Source: Bifidobacterium sp. B4142
GTDB lineage: Bacteria > Actinomycetota > Actinomycetes > Actinomycetales > Bifidobacteriaceae
Direction of reading: 5' to 3'
DNA length: 64,000 nucleotides
Assembly (NCBI RefSeq): GCF_026537325.1
Contig: NZ_JAFNMJ010000003.1
Span: 124,001 to 188,000 of the forward strand
In this document: piece after piece, positions 53,050 through 62,822 of the stretch
Layout of the letters: every line of letters begins with the position of its first letter
Position numbering within the stretch: position 1 is the stretch's first letter
Notes under the pieces: generated by a model
The model's input: only the letters and a program-made list of their open reading frames with translations
What the model was told of the DNA's origin: nothing
The model's database searches: none
Program-made: the position numbers and the translations under genes

Positions 53050-55761
53050 ATGAAGGGGAAGGATCATCGACGGATGAGGGATGATGAGGATCGCAGCAGC
53101 GGCAGCGAGTCTGCCAATGCCCAAAGCGATCAGGGGCGCTGGAAAGTGTCGCGCTCCTCTATTGCCCTCATGACCGCAACCCACAGTGCCAGCAAGGACT
53201 ACGCACGCCACTGGGATTATGAGGAAGGATCCGTCGACCTGCCACCCTTGAGCCTGCCGGGGGAGGCCGTGGATGATGGATTGGCCTACCCGGGGCGGAT
53301 AGCTCATAGGAAGACGGCGGTTCTGGGTGATGAAGGAGCCGGTGGCAAGGGGCACAAGGGTGCCCTGCCAGTCGGTGAACGACCTTCGGTGCTTCCCGGA
53401 TCCTATAATTTTTTGAACTCGGTCACCATGGCCGGTCAACCGGAAGTTCCTGCGTTTCCTCCGACAGGCCTGCCAGCTGATGGGCACGGCGGGAAGGATT
53501 CTAGCCAGGAGCCGTCCCCGCGGCGCGTGATGGTTCGCCGAGAGCTGGAGGCTTCCAGGGCCACCGGGACGGCCAAAGAGACCCCGGCACAGCAGGAGCA
53601 GCCTGCGGTCGAGGTCGTCTGGTCCTGGACCAAGCCCGAGACGAACAAAGGTCCGGTCTTCTCTTGGAATATGTCCAAGCGTCGTAAGCCCTCCGCAAGC
53701 ACTCGTGCAGGCAAACCTGCAGCTTTCGTGGCAAAGACTTCATCCGTTCCTGCGTCATCTGCCAATGCCGTCAATTCATCTGCTCTGGCACCTTCCAAGG
53801 CTGAGCAGGAGTCTTCAAAAGCTTCTGCTCCCGCTCCTTCTTCAGTCGATACAGCCGAACCCAAATCGGTGACCACGGCCGGAACGCCATCGGCCTCTGG
53901 TTCTGAGGATCCGATGTCTGCGAAACCGGGTTCGGAGGTCTCTGCACCTGCAACTTCCGTGGTATTCGCCGACCGACCAGTCGTTGTCCGTCGCTCGGAT
54001 GCGGACTGGGATTCCCTGGTCACTGGTTCGTCGGCTCCAGCGGAGAATGATGCTGGTACACGATCCGCGGTCAGCGAAGCCGATCATCATGGGCGTCGGG
54101 TCTGTTCGACTCCACGGGTAGTTGTCCAGCCTACTGCAGTCGCCGGTAACGGCTCCGGTGGTCGGGTCGTTTCGTCAAAGGCTATTGACGGACAGGGGAC
54201 TGCGCTCGCGCAGAAGGATCGTGTCGGTCAGCCCATGCAGACCGGCCAAGAAGGCATTGCCGTTCAGTCTGCTCCCTCCGGAACTTCTGAGGCTGTGAAC
54301 GCAGCTCCAGGGACGCAGTCGGTCGTCCAGTTTGCATCTTCGCCGACGTCCGCATCCTCTCCGGGTGCTTCGGTAGCTCTTGCTGCCAAGGCTGCCGAGG
54401 CTGCTGCAGCTGCCGTGGCTGCCAAGGCCGAGTCGGCCGAGACCGAGGATGCCGCGACGGACGCAACCAAGCCGTCCGGCTCTTCGCATGGTTTTCGCAA
54501 GCGTTTCGGGGGTCTTCATCTCGGCCTTCCCGCCAGAGGCCATGAAAAGGGTGGGGAAGCCCGTCGGCCGTCCAAGCGGCGATCTGCTCGTAACCGCACC
54601 CGTCCTTCAGTCGAGCCGACAGCCCCCAGGGGCGTTTCCAATGCTTCGGCAGCACCCGTCGCAGGCGCAAGCCGTCCGGTGCCGGTCGGTTCACAGCCGA
54701 TTGCTGTTCCAAGTGAACTTGATGCTGCCAAGCCAGCTGCTGCAGTTGCGGCCCAATCCCAAGGTCGGGCAGAATCGCAGACGGCTAAGCCCGCTGCCCA
54801 AAAGTCCACCGCCTACACAGCCAGTTCGGGGGTTCTTCATGCCGTCAACGGGCAGGCCGCCTTCGCTTTCGTCTACCTGGCCATATCCGTTCTGGTGCTC
54901 ATGGTCGGTTCGGGGATGATTCTGCCTGCCATCATGGAACAGGTCAAAGACCCCGGGTCCATAGCCTTCCTATCCGATGGAATTACCCTCCTGTCGGCCC
55001 TGCTGGCGCTGACCTATGCCTGCATTTCAGAGTGGAGCGTTATTCGAGGTGAGGATCGGCGAAGAGAGGACGCCGTCCATTGGCGCACAGATAGAAGAAT
55101 GACGCTGGCGGCTCTGCTGGCTCTTATAGCAGTTCTCCTGCTCGGCCAGGGGATGGTCCATGAACTGAACAAGTTCTTCAACCACTTCTGTCTGCTTCTG
55201 CACATCCCCTCCTTGGCCTCGCGCAGCCTGCTGGTCACAGGCACGTCCTCGCCGATGATGGCCCTGTATGCCCTCCTGGCGGTTCCCTTGGCTGAGGAGC
55301 TGGTTTTCCGCGGCATCATCCTCAACGGACTGCGTCGGTTTGGCCGGGTCTTTGCCATTCTGACCTCATCCCTGCTTTGCGCCCTGCTGCAGTGTGATCC
55401 GGTCTCTGGGCTTTGGATCTTCCTGCTGGGGCTGGCATTGGGATACTGCTCCCTGGAGTATGGTCTGATCTGGGCCATCGGAGCCCGTGTGGTCGGCGAT
55501 CTGCTCTTCAGCGGTCTGCCCAACCGTTATCTGATGAGCGCCTCGCGAACTGCCCGTCTGCTGGTTTTGGCAGTGGCTCTGGTCTTGATGCTGGCTGGGT
55601 TGCTCATGTTCTTCCTGCACCGCGCCAGTCTCTTGGATTACCGGCGGCGCTATCGAGCCCCTAGGGGGACCTATGCGTCCTGGAGGCAGCCCTGGTTCCT
55701 GCTCTATTTGCTGCTCTGCCTGCTGCTGGCAATCTTCAAGTTCGTGCCCGGCCTGCTCTAG
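53050..55761 (+). CDS. CPBP-like pseudoenzyme with ~595-residue disordered head
   Basis: 903 residues. The first ~595 are low complexity: Ala-, Ser-, Pro- and Val-rich with many charged residues, no membrane helix, probably cytoplasmic. From 596 on, the membrane domain aligns with the preceding gene product throughout. EELVFRG is kept, but FxxxH has become CALLQ and HxxxN has become RVVGD, so both catalytic histidines are missing. The shared tail APRGTYASWRQPWFLL is kept. ATG 53074, ten bases after GGAAGGA, is an alternative start. A non-proteolytic scaffold or sensor role is likely. Confidence 0.85.
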   Translation: MKGKDHRRMRDDEDRSSGSESANAQSDQGRWKVSRSSIALMTATHSASKDYARHWDYEEGSVDLPPLSLPGEAVDDGLAYPGRIAHRKTAVLGDEGAGGKGHKGALPVGERPSVLPGSYNFLNSVTMAGQPEVPAFPPTGLPADGHGGKDSSQEPSPRRVMVRRELEASRATGTAKETPAQQEQPAVEVVWSWTKPETNKGPVFSWNMSKRRKPSASTRAGKPAAFVAKTSSVPASSANAVNSSALAPSKAEQESSKASAPAPSSVDTAEPKSVTTAGTPSASGSEDPMSAKPGSEVSAPATSVVFADRPVVVRRSDADWDSLVTGSSAPAENDAGTRSAVSEADHHGRRVCSTPRVVVQPTAVAGNGSGGRVVSSKAIDGQGTALAQKDRVGQPMQTGQEGIAVQSAPSGTSEAVNAAPGTQSVVQFASSPTSASSPGASVALAAKAAEAAAAAVAAKAESAETEDAATDATKPSGSSHGFRKRFGGLHLGLPARGHEKGGEARRPSKRRSARNRTRPSVEPTAPRGVSNASAAPVAGASRPVPVGSQPIAVPSELDAAKPAAAVAAQSQGRAESQTAKPAAQKSTAYTASSGVLHAVNGQAAFAFVYLAISVLVLMVGSGMILPAIMEQVKDPGSIAFLSDGITLLSALLALTYACISEWSVIRGEDRRREDAVHWRTDRRMTLAALLALIAVLLLGQGMVHELNKFFNHFCLLLHIPSLASRSLLVTGTSSPMMALYALLAVPLAEELVFRGIILNGLRRFGRVFAILTSSLLCALLQCDPVSGLWIFLLGLALGYCSLEYGLIWAIGARVVGDLLFSGLPNRYLMSASRTARLLVLAVALVLMLAGLLMFFLHRASLLDYRRRYRAPRGTYASWRQPWFLLYLLLCLLLAIFKFVPGLL

Positions 55762-55846
55762 AGCATGATGCATAGGTGCCGCCGCTGGTGGCGTAGACTT
55801 GGACCAGCTGGAGGTCGGTGCTGAACGGCCAAACCTGCGGAGGATC

Positions 55847-56917
55847 ATGAAAGGGCATGGTGACATGGGGCAGACAGCGACGGCAGCCGACGCGTCAGGG
55901 ACCGGGCAGACTCAGAAGCCCAGACGAGGCACAGCGGGTCGCGCATGGATGAGCGCGGCCAGGGGCATGCTCAACCGTCAAGCGGCCCTGCTGCTGGTCT
56001 ACCTGCTTATCATCAGCAGCGTCGGCCTTCTGTTCGGTGTTCTGGCTCAGATGGAGTGGAATGCCGTGTTTGATCCAGTGCCTGCTCACTCGGGATTTGT
56101 ATATGTGACGAGACATGCCGACAAGGAGTATGGCGGCACCATCAATCTGATCGCCGCCTGCACAGGCCTCTGCTTCCTGGTCTTCACACGACGTCGGCAG
56201 ATTTGCGATTCAGGCCCTCTGGGCATTTTCCACACGGATCTGCATCGCATGACCTGGCAGGTTCTGCTGGGGTGCTTTGCGCTGACGCTGACTGGGCAGA
56301 CCCTGGCTGACTGGTATCAGTCAGGTATGGACTGGACCACGGCGCGGTTGGGAGTGCAGCAGTCCTGGACCACCACTGAGCAGATCCAGCAGGCTTCGGG
56401 TACCATTCCCATGTTTATTTACGTCAGCCTGCTGGCTCCCGTCATCGAGGAACTGGTCTTCAGAGGGGCCATCCTGCACGCGCTGAAGCCCTATGGCCAT
56501 GTCTTCGCCATCGTCACCTCCGCCGTTATGTTCGGCTTCTTCCATGGCGATCTTGGCCAGGGGTTCTTCGCTTTCATTATGGGTCTGCTCTTGGGCTATC
56601 TGGCCTGCGAATACTCCATCTTCTGGTCCATGGCTCTGCATGTGTTCAACAACCTGGTCGTCAGCGACGGGTTGGAACTCCTTCTCGGCTTTATGAGCGA
56701 CAATATGTCCTCCTACATAAACGTGCTCATGATGCTGGCAGGCATGCTGGCAGCCGTCCTGGTCCTTTATCTGGGCCGTCATCGGATTGTCGCTTTTCTG
56801 CGGGAAAACCGCACCTATACGAACGTCTATGGTGCCTGGGCCTGCCCGTTCTTTATCATGCTGCTGCTGATCATGGGCTTCACGATGCTGGTCCCCTTCG
56901 TTTCAGCCGGCGCCTGA
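55847..56917 (+). CDS. CPBP (CAAX) intramembrane protease, third of three
   Basis: 356 residues from ATG 55847, which follows GGAGGATC; TTG 55799 would add 16 residues ahead of that site. About eight helices after a polar head of 50 residues. Motifs are complete: EELVFRG, FGFFHGD and HVFNN. It is more distant from the first two, with its own tail, NVYGAWACPFF, in the place of their YASW-PWF motif. It ends the tandem trio, 140 bases before murA. Confidence 0.9.
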   Translation: MKGHGDMGQTATAADASGTGQTQKPRRGTAGRAWMSAARGMLNRQAALLLVYLLIISSVGLLFGVLAQMEWNAVFDPVPAHSGFVYVTRHADKEYGGTINLIAACTGLCFLVFTRRRQICDSGPLGIFHTDLHRMTWQVLLGCFALTLTGQTLADWYQSGMDWTTARLGVQQSWTTTEQIQQASGTIPMFIYVSLLAPVIEELVFRGAILHALKPYGHVFAIVTSAVMFGFFHGDLGQGFFAFIMGLLLGYLACEYSIFWSMALHVFNNLVVSDGLELLLGFMSDNMSSYINVLMMLAGMLAAVLVLYLGRHRIVAFLRENRTYTNVYGAWACPFFIMLLLIMGFTMLVPFVSAGA

Positions 56918-57057
56918 CCAGTATCTGACTGGGTGGATGCTCTATGCCTGAGGCGACAATTCACGGTGTCCCCACACCCCCTGTGGCAGACTTGCAAATA
57001 GGGGCCGATGACGCGCCAAAGCCCGGCTCTGAGCGGATACGAGAAAGAAGCCGATAA

Positions 57058-58389
57058 ATGCCCAAGGTGAATACACAGAATGATGTGCTGCATGTGGTGG
57101 GCGGCAGACCCCTGCATGGCACCATACAGGTCCGCGGGGCCAAGAACTTCGTCAGCAAGGCTATGGTGGCCGCCCTTTTGGCTCCTGGTGTCTCGGTACT
57201 CAAGAATGTGCCTGAGATCCGTGATGTCCAGGTCGTTTCGGATTTGCTGAGGCTGCACGGGGTCAAGGTGGATGTCCGCCCGCAGGAGGGCGTGGTCACC
57301 ATCGATGCCAGCCATGTGGAGCTGGCCGACGTGGCCGACGTAGACACCCTGTCCGGCTCCTCCCGAATCCCCATACTCTTCTCGGGTCCGCTTCTGCATC
57401 GGATGGGGGAGGCCTTCATCCCCGCCTTGGGCGGTTGCCGCATCGGCAGCCGGCCCATTGATTTCCATCTGGAAACCCTGCGTAAGCTAGGGGCCGATGT
57501 TGACAAGGAGCATGAGGCCGGCATCCACATCACTGCGCCCGATGGTCTGCATGGGGCCAAAATCCACCTGCCTTACCCTTCTGTGGGCGCCACGGAACAG
57601 ACCCTGCTGGCGGCCGTTCTTGCCGAGGGCCGCACCGAGCTGTCAGGGGCTGCGACCGAACCCGAAATCATGGACTTGGTGGCGGTCCTGCAGAAGATGG
57701 GCGCGCAGATCTCCGTGGACGTGGACCGGACCATCCGCATCGAGGGGGTGCCCTCCCTGAAGGGCTTCACCCATACTTCCCTGCCCGACCGGATCGAAGC
57801 TGCCTCCTGGGCCTCTGCCGCTTTGGCCACCCATGGCGACATCATGGTCGAGGGCGCCCACCAGCCTGACATGATGACTTACTTGAACGTCTTCCGCAAG
57901 ATAGGCGGCCAGTTCGATGTACGCGACGACGGCATCCGCTTCTGGCATCCGGGCGGCGACCTGCGGCCTGTGGCCATCGAGACCGACGTGCACCCCGGGT
58001 TCATGACCGACTGGCAGCAGCCCCTGGTGGTCGCTCTGACCCAGGCCAAGGGTCTTTCCATCGTTCACGAGACCGTCTATGAGAATCGTTTCGGCTTCAC
58101 TAAGCCGCTGATTCAGATGGGCGCTACCATCCAACTCTACAAGGAGTGCCTGGGGTCCCTGCCCTGCCGCTTCCAGCAGCGCAACTTCAACCACTCGGCT
58201 GTCATCTTCGGGCCCACTCCGCTGACCGGCCAGGACATCGATGTGCCCGACCTGCGTGGCGGTTTCAGTCACCTGATCGCCGCACTGACAGCTTCCGGCC
58301 CCTCCACCGTCCACGGAATCTCCCTGATCGACCGTGGCTACGAGGACTTCCGCGACAAGCTGCTGGCCCTGGACGCACAGATCGACTGA
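57058..58389 (+). CDS. murA: UDP-N-acetylglucosamine 1-carboxyvinyltransferase
   Basis: 443 residues. First committed step of peptidoglycan synthesis: enolpyruvyl transfer from PEP to UDP-GlcNAc. The start GGRPLHGTIQVRGAKN and the active-site loop GGCRIGSRPIDFHL, with the Cys that fosfomycin attacks, are clear. TDVHPGFMTDWQQP is also typical. No strong ribosome site is seen at ATG 57058. It heads a run of envelope genes. Confidence 0.94.
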   Translation: MPKVNTQNDVLHVVGGRPLHGTIQVRGAKNFVSKAMVAALLAPGVSVLKNVPEIRDVQVVSDLLRLHGVKVDVRPQEGVVTIDASHVELADVADVDTLSGSSRIPILFSGPLLHRMGEAFIPALGGCRIGSRPIDFHLETLRKLGADVDKEHEAGIHITAPDGLHGAKIHLPYPSVGATEQTLLAAVLAEGRTELSGAATEPEIMDLVAVLQKMGAQISVDVDRTIRIEGVPSLKGFTHTSLPDRIEAASWASAALATHGDIMVEGAHQPDMMTYLNVFRKIGGQFDVRDDGIRFWHPGGDLRPVAIETDVHPGFMTDWQQPLVVALTQAKGLSIVHETVYENRFGFTKPLIQMGATIQLYKECLGSLPCRFQQRNFNHSAVIFGPTPLTGQDIDVPDLRGGFSHLIAALTASGPSTVHGISLIDRGYEDFRDKLLALDAQID

Positions 58390-58406
58390 TCCGGCAGGCA
58401 TCATAG

Positions 58407-59300
58407 ATGGCTTCCAAAGGCAAACCCTCACCCCGGTCTGCGGTGCCTTCCTTGTCCGACCAGCAGGTGGCCCTGCTGGCCCAAAGGCACAGGCTGGTGG
58501 ATCCGACCCGCTACTATCCCACTGGACACCGCACGCCGGCCCTGGACGAGATAGACGGTCAACACCCCGTGGGGACCACCCGTCTACTGCGCGGGGTCTC
58601 CCAAGTGGTGCGTGACTCCTGCCGGGTCTATGCCTGGGGGCTGGAGCGGGTGCCGCAGACCGGGCCTTTTATCACCGCAGCCACCCATGTGACCCAGTTC
58701 GATGTTTTCATTCCCATGATGGCCCTCTTCCACCAGGGGCGTCGTCCACGCTACATGGCCAAGGCCGAGATGGCCCATTGGCCCATGATTGGCAGCTGGT
58801 TCCGCATGGTGGGCATGCAGCCGGTGGAACGCAAGTCCGGCAAGGCCAGGTCGATTGAGGAGGAGTCGATCGGCATCATCACCTCCGGCAGGCCACTGAC
58901 CATCTGGCCGGAGGGAACCGTGACCCGTGACCCCCTGAAGTGGCCCATGTCGCTCAAGCCCGGGGTCGGATTCATCGCTCTGGAGGCCTCGCGGCAGCTG
59001 GGTCGCATGGTTCCTCTGTATCCCAGCATCACCTGGGGGGCGGCTTCGATCAATCACAAGTGGCCCTGGCCTCGCAAGAACGTGGTCATGTGCTATGACC
59101 GGCTCCTTGACTATTCCGACCTGCTTGAAGATATGGATCAGTGGGGTGCGGAACCCCCCAAGCAGTCCGTGCATGCCTTCTGTGTTCGCCTGCGCAACCG
59201 TATGGAGGAGGTCATGGCCGAGATTCGTGGCGAAGAACCCCCAAAGGCTGGTTACTTCGACTACTTGACCATGACCCGTCGGCCCAGAAGCGAGCAATAA
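58407..59300 (+). CDS. plsC: 1-acyl-sn-glycerol-3-phosphate acyltransferase
   Basis: 297 residues. The HX4D catalytic motif appears as HVTQFD and the substrate motif as WPEGTVTRD, placing it in the PlsC family that makes phosphatidic acid. The polar head of about 75 residues is longer than usual. It begins 18 bases after murA and precedes gpsA, which supplies glycerol-3-phosphate, so the three link wall and lipid synthesis. Confidence 0.88.
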   Translation: MASKGKPSPRSAVPSLSDQQVALLAQRHRLVDPTRYYPTGHRTPALDEIDGQHPVGTTRLLRGVSQVVRDSCRVYAWGLERVPQTGPFITAATHVTQFDVFIPMMALFHQGRRPRYMAKAEMAHWPMIGSWFRMVGMQPVERKSGKARSIEEESIGIITSGRPLTIWPEGTVTRDPLKWPMSLKPGVGFIALEASRQLGRMVPLYPSITWGAASINHKWPWPRKNVVMCYDRLLDYSDLLEDMDQWGAEPPKQSVHAFCVRLRNRMEEVMAEIRGEEPPKAGYFDYLTMTRRPRSEQ

Positions 59301-59385
59301 GGCCGGAACCCACCTCTAATTCCTCCTGTCTGGCGGTGGTGTCATAGGATGGTAGGGACAAGAATAAGGCTGCTAGTCGGCGTTC

Positions 59386-59397
59386 CCGTGCGCACGG
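59386..59397. promoter_or_regulatory. 12-bp palindrome before gpsA
   Basis: CCGTGCGCACGG is a perfect palindrome ending 19 bases before the gpsA start. It may be an operator; no match to a known regulator is claimed. Confidence 0.3.
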
Positions 59398-59416
59398 CAT
59401 TATGCAAAGGAGAATG

Positions 59417-60415
59417 ATGACGAAGATCGCGGTATTGGGAGCAGGCGCATGGGGAACCGCTTTTGCCCAAGTGTTGGCTGACTCAGGCAATCAGGTGGTC
59501 ATGTGGGATGTCGCCCCGGATGTCGTGGACGAAATCAACAGTCAACATTCGAATGCTCGCCGTCTGCCGAATGTGAAGAGGCTTCCCGAGGCCATCCACG
59601 CTGAGGGTGACCGGGCCGAGGCTGTCTCGGGGGCAGAAATCGTGGTCGTGGCCATAGCAGCTCAGCACGCCTGTGAGGCCTTGACGGAATTCAAGGGTCT
59701 GTTGGGCCATGATGCCATTGCAGTTTCTTTGATGAAGGGGATTGAGCGGGGCACTGACAGGCGGATGGATCAGGTGGTCTGCCAGACGCTGGACCTGGCC
59801 CCAGTCAGGTTTGCGGCCGTATCCGGCCCCAACCTAAGCAAGGAGGTGGCAGCCCGCGAACCGAGCGCCACCGTGGTTGCCAGCGCTGATGCCGATACCG
59901 CTATGAGAGTAGCCCGTGCCTGCACGACCGACTATTTCAAGGCCTTCGTCTCGGACGATGTGATCGGCCTCGAAATGTGCGGGTCACTGAAGAACGTCAC
60001 TGCGCTGGCCGTGGGGATGTCACGGGGGGCTGGATTCGGGGAGAACACGGCCGCCATGATCCAGGCCAGGGGGCTGGCTGAACTCGCTGCCTTAGGAGAG
60101 GCCTGCGGTGCCAAGTCCAAGACTTTTGCAGGTCTTGCAGGAGTCGGCGACCTGGTGGCCACCTGTGGGTCGTCCCTGAGCAGGAACTACACTTTCGGCT
60201 TTAATCTGGGCCAGGGCAAAAGCATTGAGGAAGCCACTCGCGTCAGCAAGGGTGTCGCCGAGGGCGTGCCTACCACCGATGCTGTCGTCGCCCTGGGCAA
60301 GCGCTACAAGGTGGCGACCCCGCTGGCTACGGCCATGAGCCATGTGCTGGATCAGGGCCTGAGTTGCCGGGGCATGATTGACGAGCTGTTCGGCGGGCAG
60401 ATCACTGCAGAATGA
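59417..60415 (+). CDS. gpsA: Glycerol-3-phosphate dehydrogenase [NAD(P)+]
   Basis: 332 residues. NAD motif GAGAWGTAFA at the start; SGPNLSKEVA and GSLKNVTALAVG, with the catalytic lysines, follow. Makes sn-glycerol-3-phosphate for phospholipids, matching the preceding plsC. AAAGGAG lies four bases before ATG 59417; ATG 59402 is upstream of that site and unlikely. Confidence 0.95.
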   Translation: MTKIAVLGAGAWGTAFAQVLADSGNQVVMWDVAPDVVDEINSQHSNARRLPNVKRLPEAIHAEGDRAEAVSGAEIVVVAIAAQHACEALTEFKGLLGHDAIAVSLMKGIERGTDRRMDQVVCQTLDLAPVRFAAVSGPNLSKEVAAREPSATVVASADADTAMRVARACTTDYFKAFVSDDVIGLEMCGSLKNVTALAVGMSRGAGFGENTAAMIQARGLAELAALGEACGAKSKTFAGLAGVGDLVATCGSSLSRNYTFGFNLGQGKSIEEATRVSKGVAEGVPTTDAVVALGKRYKVATPLATAMSHVLDQGLSCRGMIDELFGGQITAE

Positions 60416-60705
60416 GGCTGATGCCCATCAGAAAATTCTGAAGGCTATAGGGATAGGCTGTGAAACCGGCGCTATCAGCCCTTTGCTCGGCGATGAACGG
60501 TTTTCCGAATCAGACGGTATGCCTGGCTTGTCTGGTGTCTGCATCAGCTTCCCAAGATGCCTTGTTCGTGCCAAGCTTGTAGATGAGCGGCCCTGACTAG
60601 GCCCTGCCGCCCGCCAAGGGAATATTCTGCTGTCTTGAGTGATGTATCTGCCCAGGGCAGGTGCGTGAGGCTGGAATTCATGTCCAGGATGAGGAAAGAC
60701 GAGGA

Positions 60706-61857
60706 ATGATGGTCAGGAAACGTGTTGTAGTGCTCTATGGCGGGCGAGCGGACGAACATTCCATATCCTGCGTGTCGGCGGCCGGCGTGCTCAATGCCAT
60801 CGATACCGACCGATACGAGCCCATTCCCATTGGCATCACCAAGGACGGTCGATGGACTATTGGCGGCCAGGATCCCAGGCAGTGGGGTCTGGGTGATGCC
60901 AGTCTGCCATCCGTGCAGATAACCGAAGGCAGCCGCCCGGTCATCCTTGACACGGCTCGTGGTAGGAATGGGTTTCTGATCGGCGACCATGCCGACCTGG
61001 TCTCTGGAGCCGAGCCTTCGAGGACCGCCGGTTCTCTGGAGCCTTTGGGGCGTGTTGACGCGGTTTTCCCAGTGCTTCATGGCCCCTATGGTGAGGACGG
61101 CACCCTGCAGGGCCTGCTTGAAATGATGGGGCTGCCCTACGTAGGATGCGGGGTCTTCGCCTCTGCCGCATGCATGGACAAGCACTACACCAAGATTCTG
61201 CTCAGCCAAGCCGCCATACCTGTGGCGCCAGGCATCACGATTGATTCCCGTGAACAGCGGTCTGGGACCGACCTGTTGGCCGCTGTGAAGAAGGCGGAGC
61301 TGCATTACCCGCTCTTCGTCAAGCCTTCCCGCGCAGGATCCAGCTTTGGCGTGGTCAAGGTAGAAGAGCCCCGAGCTGAAGCTCTGGCTGCTGCGGTCGC
61401 CGAGGCGGCAAAGCATGACTGGAGGGTTCTGATAGAGGAGGGTATCGAAGGGCGTGAGATCGAGTGCGCCGTGCTCGCCTCCGGCAAGGACAGAAAGCCA
61501 CGTACTGCCTGGCCTGGCGAGGTGGTGCTGGACAAGGCTGATCAGGACGAGTCCTTCTACGACTTCGACAGCAAGTATGTGGATTTTTCCGCATCCCACG
61601 TGGAAGTTCCCGCGAACCTGCCAAAGAAGACTCTTCAGAAGGTTCGCGACCTGGCTGCCAAGGCCTTCAGAACCGTGGACGGTGCCGGTCTGAGCCGTGT
61701 CGACTGCTTTGTGACGCCCGAGGGCAGGGTCATTGTCAACGAGATCAATACCATGCCTGGCTTCACGCCCATCTCCATGTATGCCAAGGCCTGGGAAGCA
61801 ACTGGGATCACCTACACCGATCTGATCACCGACCTGATTGAGGGTATATCGGCCTAA
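60706..61857 (+). CDS. ddl: D-alanine--D-alanine ligase
   Basis: About 383 residues. VVLYGGRADEHSIS at the start, HGPYGEDGTLQGLLE, and the ATP-grasp core ending NEINTMPGFTPISMY are diagnostic. Joins two D-Ala for peptidoglycan stems. ATG 60706 or 60709 are both near GAGGA; the frame is open to 60661. The 290 bases before it hold no gene; a 13-base palindrome CTGCCC-A-GGGCAG is at 60648-60660. Confidence 0.95.
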   Translation: MMVRKRVVVLYGGRADEHSISCVSAAGVLNAIDTDRYEPIPIGITKDGRWTIGGQDPRQWGLGDASLPSVQITEGSRPVILDTARGRNGFLIGDHADLVSGAEPSRTAGSLEPLGRVDAVFPVLHGPYGEDGTLQGLLEMMGLPYVGCGVFASAACMDKHYTKILLSQAAIPVAPGITIDSREQRSGTDLLAAVKKAELHYPLFVKPSRAGSSFGVVKVEEPRAEALAAAVAEAAKHDWRVLIEEGIEGREIECAVLASGKDRKPRTAWPGEVVLDKADQDESFYDFDSKYVDFSASHVEVPANLPKKTLQKVRDLAAKAFRTVDGAGLSRVDCFVTPEGRVIVNEINTMPGFTPISMYAKAWEATGITYTDLITDLIEGISA

Positions 61858-61946
61858 AGTGGAGTTGTTCTCGGAGCATGTGGCATCTCCATAAGAGAAG
61901 AGACCACGCTTTTGTATTTCCCTGGCAGGATGAGAAGGCCATCTGG

Positions 61947-62822
61947 TTAGTGCTCAATGTCGTTTGCTTGGATTTCGGCCTCCTGAACCAGGTAGTCCTG
62001 GCCGGCCAGAGCGCGGGTGGCGGCATCCTGCATATCGGCGGCGATGACGCCCTGCTTGGCGAACATGACTACCTGGCCCTTGATGCCGTAAGGGGTGAAG
62101 CCCTGAAGCTGAACGATGGGTGGGTTGGCTGGCATGGCCATGCCCTTGGTTGCCTGGGCCACCACCTGTGCAATGGAATGGGAGGATCTGGCTATATCGG
62201 CATTCCCCCGCAGGGTGAAGGGAACCGTGGTGGCGGCCTCGCCGGCCTCGGTGATCTTCTCGAGCGCCGTGGTGTTAAGGATGGAGTTGGGGATCAGCAG
62301 CTGGTTACCGGTCCTGTCGATGACGATGGTATGGCGCCAAGTCACGTCGCGGACGGTTCCGGTGGTGCCCTGGATGGTGATGATGTCTCCAGGCTGGACC
62401 ACCTTGCTGACCATCAGTCCGAAGCCGCCGACGATATTGGCGATTGTATCCTTCAATCCGAAGGAGAGCGCCAGACCGCTGACGCCCAGGGCGGCGACCA
62501 CTGTGGATGGATTGATTCCGAAGACGGGTTGCAGGACGGTGGCAGCAGCAAAGATCCAGATCAGGGCGCGGACGATGTTGACGAAGATGGAGGCACTGGG
62601 CAGGTTGGTCCGTTCCAGGGCGCGCCGCATGGCCGCCGCTACGATCTTGGAGATTAATGCAGCGCAGACAGCCACGACGATCAGAAAGATGATCTTTCCG
62701 AAATTCTGGCGGAACCAGTAGATGACGGCATCGCTGAAGCTGGAGATGGCCTGTTCGGATCTTCCCATGGGATCCTTGTCCGGATTGACGCTTGTACTGG
62801 CAAAGTTGATGGTCTGGTTCAT
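61947..62822 (-). CDS. MscS-family mechanosensitive channel
   Basis: 291 residues from ATG 62822, whose A is the last base of the upstream gene's TGA stop. Three helices, the third with the Gly/Ala-rich pore pattern ALGVSGLALSFGLKDTIANIVGG, then the beta domain (VVQPGDIITIQG, VTWRHTIV, IPNS). Opens under membrane tension to release solutes on osmotic downshock. A C-terminal alpha/beta domain completes the MscS body. Confidence 0.93.
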   Translation of the reverse strand: MNQTINFASTSVNPDKDPMGRSEQAISSFSDAVIYWFRQNFGKIIFLIVVAVCAALISKIVAAAMRRALERTNLPSASIFVNIVRALIWIFAAATVLQPVFGINPSTVVAALGVSGLALSFGLKDTIANIVGGFGLMVSKVVQPGDIITIQGTTGTVRDVTWRHTIVIDRTGNQLLIPNSILNTTALEKITEAGEAATTVPFTLRGNADIARSSHSIAQVVAQATKGMAMPANPPIVQLQGFTPYGIKGQVVMFAKQGVIAADMQDAATRALAGQDYLVQEAEIQANDIEH

